NCBI GenBank assembly: GCA_000310025.1
Contig: FN648470.1
Span: 82,552-146,551, forward strand
DNA length: 64,000 nucleotides
Reading direction: 5' to 3'
Source of the DNA: Ectocarpus siliculosus
Lineage: Eukaryota > Sar > Phaeophyceae > Ectocarpales > Ectocarpaceae
The notes beneath the pieces were generated by a model, which was given only the letters and a program-made list of their open reading frames with translations, made no database searches and had not been told where the DNA came from. Shown piece after piece: positions 43,462 through 55,190 of this stretch. The position numbers were made by a program, and so were the translations under genes. Position 1 is the stretch's first letter. The number at the start of each line of letters is the position of its first letter.

Positions 43462-45960
43462 GAGTTTTGACGCTGGCTCTTTTCTCATACCTTAATCCAA
43501 CATAAAAGAAGAAAACAACCTTCCCGCCGGAGGAACCTGGTACTTAGTACTAAATATCAGTAGAGGACACCATCAAGAGGCGTCGTGCGTGCTGGCACGT
43601 TCAGGTTTGCTACAATACTGGAGCTGAAATATCGAAGGTCGCAGCAGCCTCTGAAGACAGTCCGAAATCTGCGCCGGAACCAAGGGGCATCCAACATTTG
43701 TCACAGCCGTGCTCACCGCCACTGACACCTGAACTGCGGGTTGTCAGCAGCAGCTAGTGGCGTCAGCTACTGCTGTAAACCCGCAGTTCAAGAGATTGGG
43801 GTCAGTGGTGGCGAGCACAAGCAGTACAAGACACTGGATATCGGTTTAATTTGCGGAGCTTGTAGGCCACTACTACGACCCTCGACATCACCACCACAGA
43901 AGCAGATTTGAGCGGGCCAACTCGCACCCCCCACTTCTATAGGATGTCCTCTAGTGGTGTCAGTACTATGCTCCAAATTCCTGGAAACACAGACCTTCTT
44001 TGAGCGCCTGCCGTTTTGACTCTTTTGACTAGAACTTAGAATGGTGTGAATTTTTATCCTGATTTCAAAGGAGCCGTGTGGAGGTAAGACGCGTGAAATG
44101 TATGGTTTGAGCAGCCTCTACTGCCGCCTTGTGCGAGAATCAGCTATTTCTGTTTTTCGCGATGCCTTCCGACCGGTCTTGCGTGTGCCTTGTGCGTATT
44201 TCTGGTGCTCTTGCGTTTGTTTTCAAAATTAGTGAACATCAAAAATTCTGCTTCTGGACCCCCTTAAAAGAAACGTTGTAAAAAGGGGACGACGTTTCGC
44301 GGAACCAAACGGAACAACTTGAGTTTAGAGTAAGGGATTTGCACAAAAGCAGCTTTTTACGGGGGGGACGACAAAAAAACGCAAAAGCATATTATAAACG
44401 AGGTTTTGGGCCGTAGATCGAAAAATCAAATTGTGCCCTTTCCAAAGCCTCTACATGTTTATGTAGAATGAGAACACCCCCAGCAGCTTCCGGTTGTTGG
44501 TCGGGCATACACACGTGGAGAACGGCGGCGGCGCGTCAAAGAACCTAGAGGATCCGTAAATTTCGCCACATTTCCGGCTGCTGCATGTAACTACATGCAG
44601 TTCACGAGACATCTCTAGAATCGTTTCTGGCTGTCTGCTGCAGCTGTCAAGTCATGCGACGCCACTCACACACCACATCGGTAGGCTGTGGCAGTTTCGA
44701 GCAGTGTGGATGCTTGTGGCGTGCTGTAGCTGTCGGCAACGGAAGCACACTTTGCTACGCTGGTTCATATTACACCTCAGCGGGAAGATTGTGCTCAAAT
44801 CGCAAAACTTCAAGCACCTCGATCTCGCGCTGCAAGGCCTTTACTCATGGGGCACAATTTTGATCGACGGGGTTACTCATGGGGCACAATTTTGATCGAC
44901 GGGGTTGCTCAAGCTGGTATTATTTCTCCACACAAAGATGAAGTAGAGGTTTGCGTCTCCTGGGGCTAAGCGCCAGAGGGGACATTTGAGATTGTACAGC
45001 AGTCGGCGGGGGCACCGCACGGGATTTTTCTTCTAGCAGCTTGGCATGTGATAAATATGTATGTATGTGTGTTTGGGGGGGGAAACGCCATCGCGGAGTC
45101 CCGGGGACACAGGGACGGTGAGGAGCCTTGCGCAGCCTTAAGGGTCTAACAAAGAATTTCGATGTTGACTAATTTTGAAAACAAACGCAAGAGCACCTGA
45201 AAAACGCGCAAGAGACACACAAGACCAGTCGGAAGGCATCGCAAACAACAGAAATCGTTTATTCTCGCACAGGGCGGCAGAAGAGGCTATTCAAAACATA
45301 CATTTCACGCGTCTACCTCCACACGGCTCCTTTGAAATCAGGATAATGATTCACACCATTCTAAATTCAAGTCAACAGAGTCAAAACGGGAGGCGCTCAA
45401 ATAAGGTCAGTTTTGAGGATTAGCTTTGGGAGTCTGTTGCCATCAGTAGAGGGTCACCATGCACCATGAAGAGGCGTCATGCGTGCTGGCACGTTCAGGT
45501 TTGCTACTGGAGCTGAAATATCGAAGGTCGCAGCAGCCTCTAAAACAGTCCGAAATCTGCGCGGGAACCATTCGACATCCCTCATTTGTCACAGCCGTGC
45601 TCGCCGCCACTGACCCCAACCTCCTGAACTGCGGTTTTACCGCAGTCGCTGATGCTACTAGCTACTGCTGACAGCACTCCGTTTAGGGGCTTACGTCCGT
45701 GGCGGTGAGCGCGGCTGTGACAAATGTTGGATGCCGCGTGATGCCAGCCCAGATTTCGAACTGTTTGCAGAGACTGCTTCGACCTTCGATATTTCAGCTC
45801 CAGTATCTAGAGAACCTGAACGTGCCAGCACGCAAGACGCCTCTTCACCGTGTCCTCTACTGATGACAGTAGAAACCCAAAGCTAACCCTATAACCCGAA
45901 GATTGTTTTCTTCCTTTTTATTGGATTGAAGCATGTGTGAGAACAGAGCCAGCGTCTAAA
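43462..45960. mobile_element. 2.5-kb inverted-repeat (foldback) element
   Basis: The arms are about 43462-44235 and 45173-45960. The left order A (gacgctggctct...gaagaaaacaa), B (gcgtgctggcacgttcagg block) and C (gagcgcctgccgttttgact) is mirrored as C', B, A' on the right. Block B is itself palindromic, most clearly at 45440-45860. The centre (44240-45170) has no similarity to the arms, and no transposase frame is seen. Confidence 0.65.
44841..44905 (+). repeat. 32-bp direct tandem duplication
   Basis: The unit ttactcatggggcacaatt followed by ttgatcgacggggt is present twice in a row, with a 32-bp period. Confidence 0.85.
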
Positions 45961-46991
45961 CCCCCCTTGTCTTCAGTCAGACCCTTCCAAGAAAAAATGA
46001 GCCTCGAAGGCCTGATTATTTACCCAGCTTGAGCACCATTTTTTTCGTGCGCTCGGTTAAGAAGCCCTGCACTAAAATCTATATAATAGTGACCGTTCGT
46101 CGCATGACCTATTGGAAATAAGAACCCCAGCCTCGGCCGAAACTAGAGGTTCTCAAGAGATCGCGCTAACTGTATGGCAACCGACATCCGAGGAATGCTC
46201 CATGGTTGAACGATCATCAGGCCATGGGGTCACATATTGTACTTCCCCCCCCCGCACAGATGGTGTATCTCCTCAGCCTGCTGAGCTACGTACGTACAGC
46301 AGTGTGGGGGTTTCCGAATACGGCGGCGGTGGTGGGGCGGGGCGGGGCGGCAGCTGATGATAACGACCTCCTTTACGTGGGGCAGCTGCCTTAGCTCAAT
46401 GTGTGGAACAACTTGCGAGCCTCTGTGCCTCTGTTTCTCTGTTCCTCCGAATAAATATTTCTTCAATCTGCGGGCCCATTCTCTAGGCATCAAATCCGTG
46501 CGTGTGGCCTGGCAGTTAAGAACCTCATGCTCATCGTTGTGTCACACACAAGAAGTTGGGCGCCGTTTTGTGGGACCCGGCTAATAACCTTGCGCTACAA
46601 CCAGTACAGCAGCGGCCACGTTTGTAGCCCAGGCGAGGAACCAAGAACCCCCCCCGAGCGTCGGCCAAATAGTAGAGGTTCTCTGAGTGTGGGCGCTATC
46701 TGTAGTCCGCCCAGCACCGAACAGCCTGCTATTCTGTTGAAACACGTCACTGCAAGCCGTCAGTGGGACACACCGTTACTACGAGCACGGACTCTGCACA
46801 ATTTTCGTGTTTGCGACCCGTGAACTGAACGTTTGTTTTTCTCTCCTTTGGGTCGCCCGCCAACCAGAGGCCGTGAAATCGCCTGCTCCATGAAGATCCA
46901 TTTTTCAGTTTTTAACAAGCATTTTTTTTTTTTGTTCCGGGTAGGTGTCAACACGCCGAGAGAGACCAAGACTGCAGCCGTACCCGTGATC

Positions 46992-49147
46992 ATGGAGAAG
47001 CTGAACGCCAATCCAACGATTTACGCTTCGGGAGTGGCAAGGAAGGTGAGGACGTGGAACGTACATATCATGCGAAAATACAGCTAGTGTGTCGTGGGGA
47101 TTCAACGTTGTTCCAACTCAAAGCTTCTGCGGGCATGATGCCTCGCATCAGAGGGCGATAGAATTGAAAGAGACGATGAATCGACCGCACCACCAGAGAG
47201 AGGGCATTCCCGTTTTTGCAGCCGCCCCTTCCCTCTCATCCTCAGAGAAGGCAAAGAAGACCGTAATGCCTACGGTGACATGCTAAAAACTTTTACAGCG
47301 CGACGGGAACGGTGTCGACCCGGGCGGCTACACCATTGGCGGAGGCACACATCATTTGCGTGCCTTTAGCGTTTGCACTGCCCACGGCAAAAGTTGACGT
47401 CGCCATGCCTAAAGAGGCGGAGAGATGGCACCCTCTCCAAGACCGATTTTCGAAGCTCGATTCGATTCCTCCACAACAAAAAATGGTGTGCCCACAACAA
47501 AAATGGTGGTGTTTGGAACATCTCGTCCAGGGCTTTCCGTCGACGTACCGGGCTCTTTCCTAACGCCCTTGTGACGGAGCAATAGAGGTTTGAAAGTTGG
47601 TCAAGGGGGGGGGGGGGGGGGGCATCCCCCCCCCCCTTGGGGTAAATAAAAAACAAAAAGGGTTCCCCGGAAATGCCCGGGGTTTTTGGCCCCCCAAAAT
47701 CCCCGGGGCCAAAAAAATGTAACCCGGGGATCCGCCCCCTTTGTAAAATTGGCCCAAAAAAAGGGAGGGCCCGAAAAAAAAAAAACCGAAGGGGAAAATT
47801 GAACCCCCCCAAAAAGGCCCCCCCAGGCTTAAGGGTGGAAAAAATTTGAAATGCTGTAAATGCCCCCCGGAGCCCGTCCCCCAATGGTGGGCCAATCAAG
47901 GGAAAAATGAAAGGGTTTTAAAAACCTTTTTTTTTGAAAAAAAAAAAAAAGGCAATTTAAGCCCCTGCCGCCCCCCCACCCCCCGTCTACCGTAATAAAA
48001 AAAAAAAAAAACCCCACCCCCCGGGCCAATTTTCAATTACCCCCAAAAAAAAAAACCCCCGGGGCCAAAAAAGGGGGCGTTTGAAAAATCCCCTCAAAAA
48101 TTTTCCNNNNNNNNNNNNNNNNNNNNNNNNNNNNNNNNNNNNNNNNNNNNNNNNNNNNNNNNNNNNNNNNNNNNNNNNNNNNNNNNNNNNNNNNNNNNNN
48201 NNNNNNTGTCAAGGGGGGGGGGGGGGGGGGCATCTCTCCGCCTCTTGCGGTACATGATACAGCAGTAGTGGTTCCTCGGTAATGCCGTGCGTTTTGTGCT
48301 CGTCAGATTCACCGGTGCTACAGTACTGTACACCGGGCATCGGCACTCTGTGTAGCATTGGCCATGAGTAGTGTAGGGCCGGAACAAAACAAAGCTGAGG
48401 TGTAGAGTTGACACCTCTCAGTAGTGCTCGCACAGGCTTAGGGCTGGAGAACATTGGAACTGCTGTACATGCACACTGCAGCGCGTCACCTACTGCTGTG
48501 CCAATCAGTGCAAAAGTGAGAGGGTTGTAAAATCATTTGTTTGTGATATATGAACAAAGTGCAATTGATGCCGCTGCTGCACACACACGCGCAGTCTACC
48601 GTAGTAGATGACACAAGATACCACACACCCCGGGCCGATTCTCGATTACTCCAAAGCAGAGACACCGCCGGTGCCAAAAATGGCGGCGTTGGAACAGTCT
48701 CGTCGAGAGCTTTCCAACCAAGTATCGCTTGGTTGCGACATCCTGTTCGTGGAATATTCGAGCTTTGAAAATCGACACCCCCGGGGGGGGGCGGGGGGGT
48801 ATCTTGTGTCACCTACAGGTATCCAAATCTCTACATTTTTCTTCGCGCTCTCCTCCCACTCCCTGTTACCCTGTCGACGCTCGTGCGCTCCATCCATTAT
48901 TTAGCTGTCGTTCTAGGGGTATACAGTAGCACACGAATGCGCATACAGCGACTTAAGTACTGGTGTAGCGTGAGTACCTGGAATGATCCGCAGAACAGTG
49001 CTGGGGAAAAGTTGGACACGATCCGCGAGTACTCGAAGTATGAGCACGCTTCCCAGGGAGACCGGGAACTCGCTGTTGTTCGATTCCTTTCTTTGCCGTA
49101 CTACCTCCGTCTTCGATCGCCATTTCGTTTATCTGCAGCTAGCTGCG

Positions 49148-49183
<36 letters not shown>

Positions 49184-52100
49184 ATGTTTGTAATCACAAA
49201 CGGCCCTGTCAAAACCGCAGTCGCCTCGAAACATGGCGCCAACCGCTAAAGCCCCAACAGCACCGTCCGCCATTTTCCCATCTACGGTAATACATAGTGA
49301 AAACTCGGCGCACATGCATTCGCTAGTCCCCCGGACAACAGCCCACAGCGGTTGCTATTACAATAGTCGCACTGAACCGTTGGCACTGCTGCTGCAGCTC
49401 TGTGAAGGAAACTCGTCCGTCCGCGTAGCTGACGAAATGGCCTCTTGTCATCCCTTTTTAGTGAGGGATAGGTGGAGCAAAACCAATCGAAACACATCTT
49501 GTTGAGTGTGGAGTCCGTTACTTAATAGGGGAGTGTCGTTTTATCGCCTTTGTTAGACACACAAGGGGAGCGAGAAGAAGTGGGCCCTCCATGGAACATT
49601 CGAGGGGGCTCCACACAAAGTAACCTTTCAAGTATACATACGCTCCTGTCCGCTTGTCCTCCGCTGTTGCCGATAGATCTAGCCAGCCCGTATCCAAACA
49701 CACGAACAATTGTTGCCGCAGTTCAAGAGAGTTGCCGACGGAGAGACCGTGGGTCCATTTGCGCTTTACCGTAGGTAACATGACACAAGATACCGCACCC
49801 CTCGGGCCGATTTTTTCGAAGCTCGATTACTCCAAGGCGGAGACATCACCGGTGCCAAAAGTGGCCGCATTGGAACCGTCTCGTCGAGAGCTTTCCGACC
49901 GAGTATCGTTTGGTTGGGACATCCTCTTCGTCGTGGAATAATCGAGTTTCGAAAAGCGGCCCCGCGGGGGGGGGGGGCGGGGGAGGGGTACTCATAGTCG
50001 TGCATGCCGTAGTCGTTAGACCATTGACCTCGCATCCCGACAAAGTGGGGACGGAGCACGCCGAGTTCTCACCGGACCAGGCTCTCACATCACCATGCGC
50101 GAAGCACCATGAGGTGTTCGGCATCTTGTGCTTCCTTCCTCGCGTACGGATGACAGCTGCGTATGACTTAATTTATTTTCTGGTGCTTTCACTTCCAGAG
50201 ACAGTCATGAGCACTGTGTAGCTGCCTCGAGGGTGCTTTACTAATTTACCACAACGTGGTGCGATCATTCCGTTTGCGGGGAGTGAGGGTTCTCGACCCC
50301 GCACAAAATGATCGACTCGACCTTGGGGGGGTATCTTGTGTCACGTACGGTACGAAATAGTTTGTGTTCACATCAGGGACACACACGATCGTCGATTACC
50401 TCTCATGTACAAGACTGACTCTTTGGTGACGTTTGAAGCACAACATGAGCCTAGTGCACATTAGAGGGGAACAATATCGTAGTAGGATTCGATCCTAAAC
50501 CGAGCGGGCAAGAAAATGCCTGAGGGGTATTTCAGATTATTGGGCCATGGTTTCGAGACGAGCCCAGGGGGTTGGGTATTCACTTCTCATGTCGAATGGC
50601 GTTGAAAAGATGTGACAGCGTATGCGTGTGAGGCACGATATCGATACAAACACTTCCCTGCTGCATCCGTTTGTGTGTGTGTTTTGTTGCTCTCCTGGTT
50701 AGACCGCAATCGGCCGGCTGGACGCAAGCGTATCGCGAGATGTTATCGATGCGGAGGAGGTGTTCGAGATGATTCGGCATGTCAACGACCCTGAGCACCC
50801 GTTGACCCTCGAGCAGCTCAAGGTGGTCTCGGTGAGGAAGAAGGGAGCGACCTCTTTGCTGTCACAAATCCCAATATATGTTGGTATACCACAATGCTTA
50901 TCCGTGCGTGGATCGATTTGTTCCAATAATTTGGATCCATGCGGTCTGAACGGAATTTTTTGCTGTGGTATTCTGACCCCTCTTCAAGGGCAAGCCCATG
51001 GTAACCTCTGCAATTGAGATCCAGCGCACAAGTGGTGTACAGTGGCGGCTGCGGTTTACGAGAGGTTGGTGACAAGCCAGTATTTCTCTCTTTTAATCCG
51101 GTTTTCTCGTGAACCGTACTGTGAAATGTACGTTTTTCTAATGGTCGCGACAAGCCAGTTTGACTCTCTTAAATCGGTACTTTCTCTTTAGTACTTTCTT
51201 AAACCGTAGCCGTTGCTGTAGGTGGCACACGAAGATCGCGTTATATCGCGACACGCACCACTGGGGGAAGGCCCCTGAAGTATTGTAATAATTTGGTAAA
51301 TATACTAGTTTATTGTGTGCCATGGAATTTTTACCGCGATACCATATCGGGAACCGCGCTACTCGGGACAGTGGTAAATCGGGAACACCCAACACAGAGA
51401 ATTAACTAGTGCTTGAGAGTGGTAATAGAGATTTTTTTTCATCCACAACAGAAAAGCTCCACCATCTGGAACCTGGCCTACGACGTTCAATGCACACGGT
51501 TCGCGGTCCCTAACGACATTGATGCTTGGCAGCGTTTGAAATATATATGATCTCTTCGGAGAATTTCGAAACGGGTAGGTCTGGCACAGGCGTGTGTTCT
51601 TGGATGGGAGATCTCGGAAGATGGAGGTATGTCTTGTGACTCCCCGTCCTTTGTAGTGCTCGAAATCATGTCTGTCTGTACAACGAAATTTCAACACGCA
51701 GTCGTGGGTCCGATGTGACGATATATGAGGGTGGTGTGACGAGTGGCCCTTGCGGCCCTCGTATATCGGAGCCCCCTTAAACACCGGAATAACAGGGTGC
51801 CTAACTACTATTGAGGGTCGAGTCCGTGACAACCGATTCGAAACACATATATCGGAGCCCCCCCTTAAACCGAAGAAAAGAGGGTACCCAATTATTCTAT
51901 AGCGGGCCGAGTCCGTGACAACCAATTCGAAACACATATATCGGAGCCCCCTCTTATACCGGAGTAAAGAGGATACCCAATTATTCTATAGCGGCCGTGA
52001 CAACCGATTTCGAACCACATATATCGGAGCCCCCTCTTATACCGGAATAAAGAGGATACCCAATTATTCTATAGCGGCCGTGACAACCGATTTCGAACCA

Positions 52101-54825
52101 CATATATCGGAGACCCCTCTCAGTACGGACCCTTTTCTATCGGAGACACGACTACTGCTGTACGGCGCTTACCCAGAGCTGCCGATCCACCCAGGCTCCC
52201 ATACTATATTCGCGGCGGTGGCTTAGTACGCGCTTTGCTGGAGTGGAAAAACGCGTTACCAAGTCAGCTACTTTTTGAGCGAAGCGAAAGGACAAGATGC
52301 GACTGTTACCACTCTTGAAACAGCTGCTCAAGCGATCGCTACTCACGAAGTTATGTTACTCCCTTGACCTCCCGCGGTAGGGATGAAAGCGACATTTTTA
52401 CTTCTCGCTGATGTATTGCCTCCCTGAAGACTGAAACATAGAAAGTTTAACAAAACACCGACATGCGGAGACAACATCAAAACACCAAAGCTCGCGCTGG
52501 TTCTGCCCCCCCCGACGTTGCGCTACTGCTGTTGTGTATACCTAGTAGTCAAATTGTGCGTACCTCGCCCGTTTGCCCCTGGTGTTCGCAATACACGTCT
52601 TGGCGCACGGGGGACTTGCAGATTGGACCTGATGGTACAACTGTCGTCTTCTCATTGCATGATTTAGTCGACTGACGTGGCATCCCCAAAACTGAATATG
52701 AACAATAAATAAGACGCACTTTTTGGAAGCATTAGCATTTTATGTTTTCAACCGCACTGAGACTGACGTCTTCGCATTGGTCAGCCGGTTTGCGCGGTCG
52801 ATGCAGATAACAAAAACACCCATGTACCGTGTACCGTATTTTAGAGTGCACGCATTCCTGTGGATCAATTTGTGTTCATAGAGCGTCAGTGCAGTTTTTG
52901 TTTTTTGTTTGAAGGAGGCTCGGGTAGCAGAAGCGATTATTGACTCTGATTTTTAACCGCTTTCAACCTCTTCTCTTGGGACCTATGCATACTGCCTGCG
53001 GTGTTTAATCGTTGACTTGGTCACCCCCCCCCCGCGCGCGCGCGCCTTTGAAACTTCGGTATTGCTTCTTCGGGGACGCTTCGGGCAGCGGGACGCTGTT
53101 ACCGTGGATGATGCCAACAACACTGTGGTCATCCTATTCACGCCCACCATCCCGCACTGCAGGTTGGTGACACAGAGGGGAGCGTTAGCTAAAATCCACT
53201 TAGGAATCTGTTCATCCTTTGTGATGTTATTTATTTCGTTCGCTGCACCGTCGCGCCTATTTACGCCCCCTTGGGGGGCCAACGCAACAAGAATCACGGC
53301 TGGTTCAACGTCCTATTTTCGCGGAAGGGGATCATGCAAGTTCGTTCGTTTTGAGGGCAGTATAATCTGCGAATTTGCTTCTTTTTCAATATTTCGAGGT
53401 TTTTGGTTTAATGATTGGAATCTGTGACCACGGAAGGACGGCGTCGGCGTCAGTTGGACCAGTACTAAGGGTATTGGAAGCTTTTTTTTTTTTCTGTTGT
53501 GAAGCCAACAACAACAACGACATTGGTGCAGGTCAGGCGGTGGTGCGGCCGTGCGGAATTCAAACCGCGCCATGAACGGCATGGTTCCGCAAGTGTTTTA
53601 CCTGTCGTCGCAGAGCTGTCCTCAACTGTTTTCGCTCTTCGTTGTCCGACATGAATCATCCAAAACGTTTTTCGCGTTTTTCCACCTGCCCCAGCGTACA
53701 GAAGCTGTAGATAAGAGAGCCTACTGCGCACCCTCATGATCACGCCAGAAGGAACTGTCCGTCAATGCGTGATTGCTACAACCGCCATGTAATTCCGCCT
53801 GAAATCTCACCCTCGTGGTACTTGTGTGCAACCTCACGCTTGCGCCAAGATCTATCTGTGCATGTATGATTATTTACCGCCATGTCATTCCGCCTGAAAT
53901 CTCACACCCTCGTGGCTCCCGTGTGCGGTGCTTTTTCGGACCCCACAGCATGGCGACCCTGATCGGCCTTTGTATTCGCGTCAAGTTGCTTCGGTCGCTT
54001 CCTTCCCGGTTCAAGGTCAACGTTAGAATAGCTCCGGGCACCCACTCATCAGAAGAAGCAGGTACAGTAATTCGCGGTGGTCCCGACATACCGTACCGTG
54101 GTCCCGAGTAGTGCGGGTCCCGAGATACCGTGGTAAAAACCGCTTGTCACGGGACCTGGCTACCTTTATAGGTAAAGCCTGTATATATTCCCCAATCCTC
54201 AATAGTTCGGTGTGCAGATATACACTACCCCGGGGGGGGGGGTTAGCCTTTCACTACACCGGGGTATATCGAGATCCAACACTGTTTCATTAGTAGTATT
54301 TTTTTGCAGTAACATGATCCCTGGTTAACACTGTTGCTGCTGTGTCGTGGTTGCTGCTGTTGTTCTCAATACATTTACTTATCCATCGACTGCAGAAATG
54401 TAGCCCCATCTACGCGGTACTCCTGCCATATCAAACGCACGAGCTGCGCTGCCGCAGGTCTGCCGGCGCGCAACACCAACATGACGCATGATACCGCGCG
54501 ACTCCCTATGCTAAGCACCCAGCGATACTCTTGCTCCGCGTGAATCGCTTTTGAAACTCGCCGAAACAATACAGCATGACAACACCTACAGATATGCGAA
54601 CGAACACACAACGAAGTATTTGCGTTTTTAAACCATTCCACGCCTGCATACTCCGTCCGCCCTGCCGCTATGTTGTGGAAACCCCGCTTTTTTTCGACAG
54701 TTAATAAGCAGTTGGGTGACAAGGAACGGGTGGCTGCTGCCCTGGAGAATCAGCACCTGATGGCGGTGGTTAACAAGTGCACGTCGACCGCCGCTGCGGC
54801 CGGGTCGCTCGATTCAATTCGATGA
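46992..54825 (+). CDS. CIAO2B: CIAO2B/FAM96B (MIP18 family) Fe-S targeting factor, complete
   Basis: The exons are 46992-47045, 50703-50831, 53089-53162, 53949-54061 and 54701-54825. All introns have GT-AG ends, and phases 0, 0, 2 and 1 fit. The protein is 164 residues, essentially the length of animal CIAO2B (about 163). Landmarks: [11 protein letters not shown] at the N-terminus, [15 protein letters not shown] [17 protein letters not shown] (exon 2), FTPTIPHCS (exons 3-4, holding the conserved reactive Cys), MATLIGL, KLLRSLP and [16 protein letters not shown], then the ERVAAALEN region. Family members join CIAO1 and MMS19 to deliver iron-sulfur clusters to cytosolic and nuclear proteins such as DNA polymerases and helicases. 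The start ATG at 46992 gives the expected N-terminus; the frame is open further upstream. Stop codon TGA at 54823-54825. No missing key residue is seen, so the gene looks intact. Confidence 0.92.
47597..48106 (+). other. Degraded duplicate sequence (assembly/read artefact)
   Basis: It matches 48208-48735 in order but with bases smeared into homopolymers. For example aggcttaagggtggaaaaaa stands against aggcttagggctggagaaca, and gaaatgctgtaaatgc against gaactgctgtacatgc. This is the look of a low-quality read end kept beside a gap. Confidence 0.85.
48107..48206. other. Assembly gap (100 N)
   Basis: One hundred N characters, flanked by two versions of the same sequence. The gap is probably spurious or much smaller than drawn. 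Confidence 1.
48599..48819. mobile_element. MITE, GACACAAGATA family
   Basis: The left end is ccgtagtagatgacacaaga and the right end tcttgtgtcacctacagg. TA flanks both sides (48597-48598 and 48820-48821). The length is 221 bp. The interior is G-rich on the right (ccccgggggggggcgggg). Confidence 0.8.
49148..49182 (+). repeat. (TG)n microsatellite
   Basis: An uninterrupted run of about 17 TG units in the first intron of CIAO2B. Confidence 0.9.
49769..50095 (+). mobile_element. MITE copy fused to another dispersed repeat
   Basis: The left end ccgtaggtaacatgacacaa with TA at 49767-49768 matches the GACACAAGATA family. The expected right end is replaced after the G-run at about 49987 by the tactcatagtcgtgcatgcc repeat. 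Confidence 0.65.
51761..52115 (+). repeat. Minisatellite, 83-89-bp units
   Basis: The anchor tatatcggag recurs with starts near 51761, 51847, 51936, 52019 and 52102, giving spacings of 86, 89, 83 and 83. The last two full units are nearly identical (ggatacccaattattctata in each), so the array has recently expanded at its right end. It lies in the second intron of CIAO2B. Confidence 0.85.
52747..52830 (+). repeat. Short repeat shared with a TypA intron
   Basis: The block ttcaaccgcactgagactg, then cattggtcagccggtt and gcggtcgatgc, also occurs at 60218-60295. Both copies are intronic. Confidence 0.7.
53424..53520 (+). mobile_element. (CAA)n-tailed SINE-like repeat in CIAO2B intron 3
   Basis: It begins ctgtgaccacggaaggac and has gtcagttggaccagtacta. 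A T-run replaces the usual cggttttta, and it ends gtgaagccaacaacaacaac. Confidence 0.75.
53781..53935 (+). repeat. 95-bp direct duplication before CIAO2B exon 4
   Basis: The phrase accgccatgtaattccgcct followed by gaaatctcac and ccctcgtgg recurs 95 bases later, just upstream of the exon 4 acceptor. Confidence 0.7.
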
Positions 54826-55045
54826 CTGGATCGCTCGGGTTCGATTCGATGATTGCGTGCGTCGCTCGATTCGATTCGATGACTGGGTCGCTCGGTTCGA
54901 TTCGATGATTGTAACGCTCGGGTTCGATTCGATGATTGCGTCGCTCGACTCGATTCGATGACTGGGTCACTAGGGTTCGATTCGATGATTGCGTCGTTCG
55001 ATTCGATTCGATGATTGCGTCGCTCGACTCGATTCGATGATGACC
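54810..55045 (+). repeat. Minisatellite starting at the CIAO2B stop codon
   Basis: Units of about 27-32 bp contain gattcgattcgatga followed by (c/t)tg(g/c)gtcgctcg. The first unit overlaps the last codons and stop of CIAO2B (cgattcaattcgatgactgg). Roughly eight units follow. Confidence 0.85.
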
Positions 55046-55104
55046 TGATTAGGAGAAGTTACAAGCCGGTCCGTCGACGGTGGTGGTTGGGACACGAGTT
55101 ATTT

Positions 55105-55190
55105 GGGTCTGCGAAGATAGACAGCTATTCCAAGAAAGACTAGACCCGTTCGAGAACATACAACAGTCGAAGGGCTTGTGCTGGAGTCTT
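55105..55190 (+). repeat. R200 repeat fragment
   Basis: It contains agaaagactagacccgttcg, the acagtcgaagggcttgtg block and ctggagtcttt, matching the left half of R200. It lies in the interval between the convergent CIAO2B and TypA genes. Confidence 0.55.

Larger units (their letters stand above)
47046..50702 (+). other. First intron of CIAO2B (3.66 kb)
   Basis: Donor AAG|GTGAGG and acceptor GGTTAG|ACC. The intron holds MITE copies, the degraded duplicate at 47597-48106, the 100-N gap, a (TG)n tract at 49148-49182 and the repeat at 49988-50095. Its real length is uncertain because of the artefact and gap. Confidence 0.75.

Noticed and set aside
47366..48029. Open frames across the homopolymer-rich stretch before gap 2
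   Set aside because: The sequence is a corrupted duplicate of downstream DNA, so any frame in it is meaningless.
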